A stretch of DNA of 7,199 nt from Bacteroidales bacterium (lineage in GTDB: Bacteria; Bacteroidota; Bacteroidia; Bacteroidales; UBA1715): positions 1 through 7,199 of the forward strand of contig JAISIO010000067.1 in the NCBI GenBank assembly GCA_031262005.1, in the 5' to 3' direction. Both the position numbers and the translations under genes were made by a program. Below are positions 6,224 through 7,199 of this stretch, piece by piece. Within the stretch, counting starts at the first letter, position 1. Every line of letters begins with the position of its first letter. Below the pieces are notes generated by a model that was given only the letters and a program-made list of their open reading frames with translations, searched no databases and had not been told where the DNA came from.

Positions 6224-6247
6224 CACAATTACGCATTACAAATTGTG
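6224..6247 (-). repeat. 7-bp inverted repeat between the Nudix gene end and the ahcY promoter
   Basis: CACAATT (6224-6230) and AATTGTG (6241-6247) are exact reverse complements with a 10-base loop. On the minus strand the stem is followed at once by TATTTTTG, so it could end the Nudix transcript. The same bases fill the space between the presumed -33 and -7 elements of ahcY, so it could also be a regulator site. The sequence alone cannot separate the two. Confidence 0.4.
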
Positions 6248-6290
6248 AATTATGAGTAAAAACGGTCTAAAATTTCTATTCTTTGTTGGG

Positions 6291-6887
6291 TTATATATGC
6301 AAAACCACATCTTTTACGCTTGCGTACATAGCCTGAGTTGTTGTGGTAATTTCATGCTTGCTAAGCCATTCTATTGCGCTAATTCCTTCTTCGGTTTGCG
6401 GTGTTAATTGTTGTTCTTTGGGGGCACTCATAGCATACCAATACGTTTGTTTGAGAGCCATGTTTCCTTTATACGGGTAAGTGTGCCAAGTGGAACAAAG
6501 GAATTTTTCAATGTATAGAGTGTGTAACCCGGTTTCTTCTTGTACTTCGCGCAGAGCTGTTTGATCGGCTGTTTCATCTTTCTCAAATTTTCCTTTCGGC
6601 AAATCTAAATAACCGTTGCGATGTATAAACAAATATTCGTCGTATTGATTTTTTACCAATCCGCCGGCAGCTTCTATATACACAAACTCAGCCGCAAACC
6701 ACGAAAACAGTTTTTTAAAATCGGGATTATATAGCACTATTTTAAATTGCGGACGTGTTTGCAGATTCTGCAAAACCGTTTGCACATCGGTTTTATTTTC
6801 ACATTCATATATTGTATGCGAAAAAAATGTATTTTTGCTATCGCTTAAATAAATACAATTTGAATTATAATAAATTTTACGTTCCAT
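6291..6887 (-). CDS. Nudix hydrolase
   Basis: A 198-residue Nudix-fold protein. Residues 99-121 fit the Nudix box GX5EX7REUXEEXGU exactly (Gly99, Glu105, Arg113-Glu114, Glu117-Glu118, Gly120), giving the metal-binding helix that hydrolyses a nucleoside diphosphate linked to another group. The sheet leading into it (AAGGLVKN at 73-80, FIHR at 87-90, LDLPKGKFE at 94-102) is typical. The N-terminal ~70 residues are not part of the Nudix core and I do not recognise them as a named domain. The substrate cannot be told; a nucleotide-pool role is only suggested by the pyrE neighbour. ATG 6887 is preferred over a far upstream start at 6998, which would run through pyrE coding sequence on the other strand. 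The start lies one base from the divergent pyrE start. A weak -7-like site (ATTATTTG, 6914-6907 minus) is inside pyrE. Confidence 0.92.
   Translation of the reverse strand: MERKIYYNSNCIYLSDSKNTFFSHTIYECENKTDVQTVLQNLQTRPQFKIVLYNPDFKKLFSWFAAEFVYIEAAGGLVKNQYDEYLFIHRNGYLDLPKGKFEKDETADQTALREVQEETGLHTLYIEKFLCSTWHTYPYKGNMALKQTYWYAMSAPKEQQLTPQTEEGISAIEWLSKHEITTTTQAMYASVKDVVLHI
6830..6837 (+). promoter_or_regulatory. Possible -7 promoter element of pyrE, inside the Nudix gene
   Basis: TATTTTTG on the plus strand matches TAnnTTTG and is the same 8-mer as upstream of ahcY. It would give a leader of about 45 bases before ATG 6889. A TTG at 6812-6814 is a possible upstream element, again only 15 bases away. 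It lies in Nudix codons for residues around 17-20, so coding constraint could also explain it. Confidence 0.35.
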
Positions 6888-6888
6888 T

Positions 6889-7199
6889 ATGTCGTTATCA
6901 ATTGAACAAATAATTGCCGATAATTTATTGCAAATAAAAGCAATAAAACTCGAACCCACAAATCCGTTTACATGGGCAAGCGGTTGGAAATCGCCCATTT
7001 ATTGCGACAATCGCAAAATTCTTTCCTATCCGGCAATTCGCAGAACAGTGTGTTTGGCATTCGTGGAAAAAATTCGTTCCTTATATCCCACTGTTGAAAT
7101 TATAGCCGGTGTAGCTACAGGTGCAATCGCTATAGGAATGCTGGTTGCCGAAGAAATGGGCTTGCCGTTTATTTATGTGCGTCCCGAAGCTAAAAAACA
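6889..7199 (+). CDS. pyrE: Orotate phosphoribosyltransferase, N-terminal part (cut by window end)
   Basis: Transfers phosphoribose from PRPP to orotate, giving orotidine 5'-monophosphate, the fifth step of pyrimidine synthesis. Only the first 103 codons are present and the frame is open to the right edge, so it is truncated by the window and not broken. The visible part is characteristic: FTWASGWKSPIYCDNR at 27-42 is the N-terminal OPRTase signature (the WxSGxKSPIYCDNR variety), then AGVATGAIAIG at 73-83 and FIYVRPEAKK at 94-103 leading into the flexible catalytic loop. The PRPP-binding motif would lie beyond the edge. ATG 6889 fits the family N-terminus, with helix residues IEQIIADNLLQIKAIKL leading into the signature. 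It diverges from the Nudix gene with one base between start codons, so its promoter must lie within that gene. Confidence 0.95.
   Translation, partial: MSLSIEQIIADNLLQIKAIKLEPTNPFTWASGWKSPIYCDNRKILSYPAIRRTVCLAFVEKIRSLYPTVEIIAGVATGAIAIGMLVAEEMGLPFIYVRPEAKK

Noticed and set aside
6192..6228. N-terminal extension of AhcY from a TTG codon
   Set aside because: The extra residues are not family-like and the segment holds the likely -7 promoter element; ATG 6192 gives the expected N-terminus.
6888..6998. N-terminal extension of the Nudix protein from position 6998
   Set aside because: It would be read antisense through the conserved start of pyrE, and the sequence is not Nudix-like; ATG 6887 is sufficient.
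1..7199. CRISPR arrays, tRNA or rRNA genes, insertion sequences
   Set aside because: No spaced direct repeats, tRNA-like cloverleaf, rRNA signature or transposase was seen on reading; the only tandem repeat has no unique spacers.

Overview
The window looks like a piece of a Bacteroidota (Bacteroidetes) chromosome. This rests on the gene set (a thiamine run with two ThiE-type proteins side by side, a Nudix gene back to back with pyrE, a long-form adenosylhomocysteinase), the lack of clear Shine-Dalgarno sequences, A/T-rich leaders, and two upstream sites matching the Bacteroidota -7 promoter consensus TAnnTTTG. No species can be named. All genes appear intact except pyrE, which runs off the right edge.

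Layout. (1) Positions 5-2359, plus strand: thiamine thiazole/coupling genes thiS, a divergent thiE/tenI-like gene, a canonical thiE, and thiG, ending in a spacer (2360-2518) with two inverted repeats, the second terminator-like. (2) Positions 2519-4669, minus strand: a tight two-gene unit, a fused short-chain dehydrogenase plus TagD-like cytidylyltransferase followed 6 bases later by a Stealth-family sugar-phosphate transferase. (3) Positions 4670-4758: a spacer made largely of two facing arrays of a degenerate 8-bp unit. (4) Positions 4759-6192, minus: ahcY, with a likely promoter at 6216-6223. (5) Positions 6291-6887, minus: a Nudix hydrolase, and from 6889, plus: pyrE. Their start codons are separated by a single base.

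How the genes work together. ThiS carries sulfur for thiazole formation by ThiG, ThiE joins the thiazole and pyrimidine phosphates, and the ThiE-like protein may be a TenI-type tautomerase or another accessory. ThiF, ThiH/ThiO and ThiC are not visible and may lie to the left or elsewhere. ahcY (S-adenosylhomocysteine removal) and pyrE (pyrimidine synthesis) are housekeeping.

The most unusual unit is the pair at 2519-4669. One polypeptide appears built to reduce a sugar (phosphate) and activate the product with CTP, and its neighbour belongs to a family that transfers sugar phosphates in capsule-type polymers. Together they look like a minimal module for a polyol-phosphate decoration of a surface polymer. 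That is an inference from domains and adjacency; the substrate is unknown.
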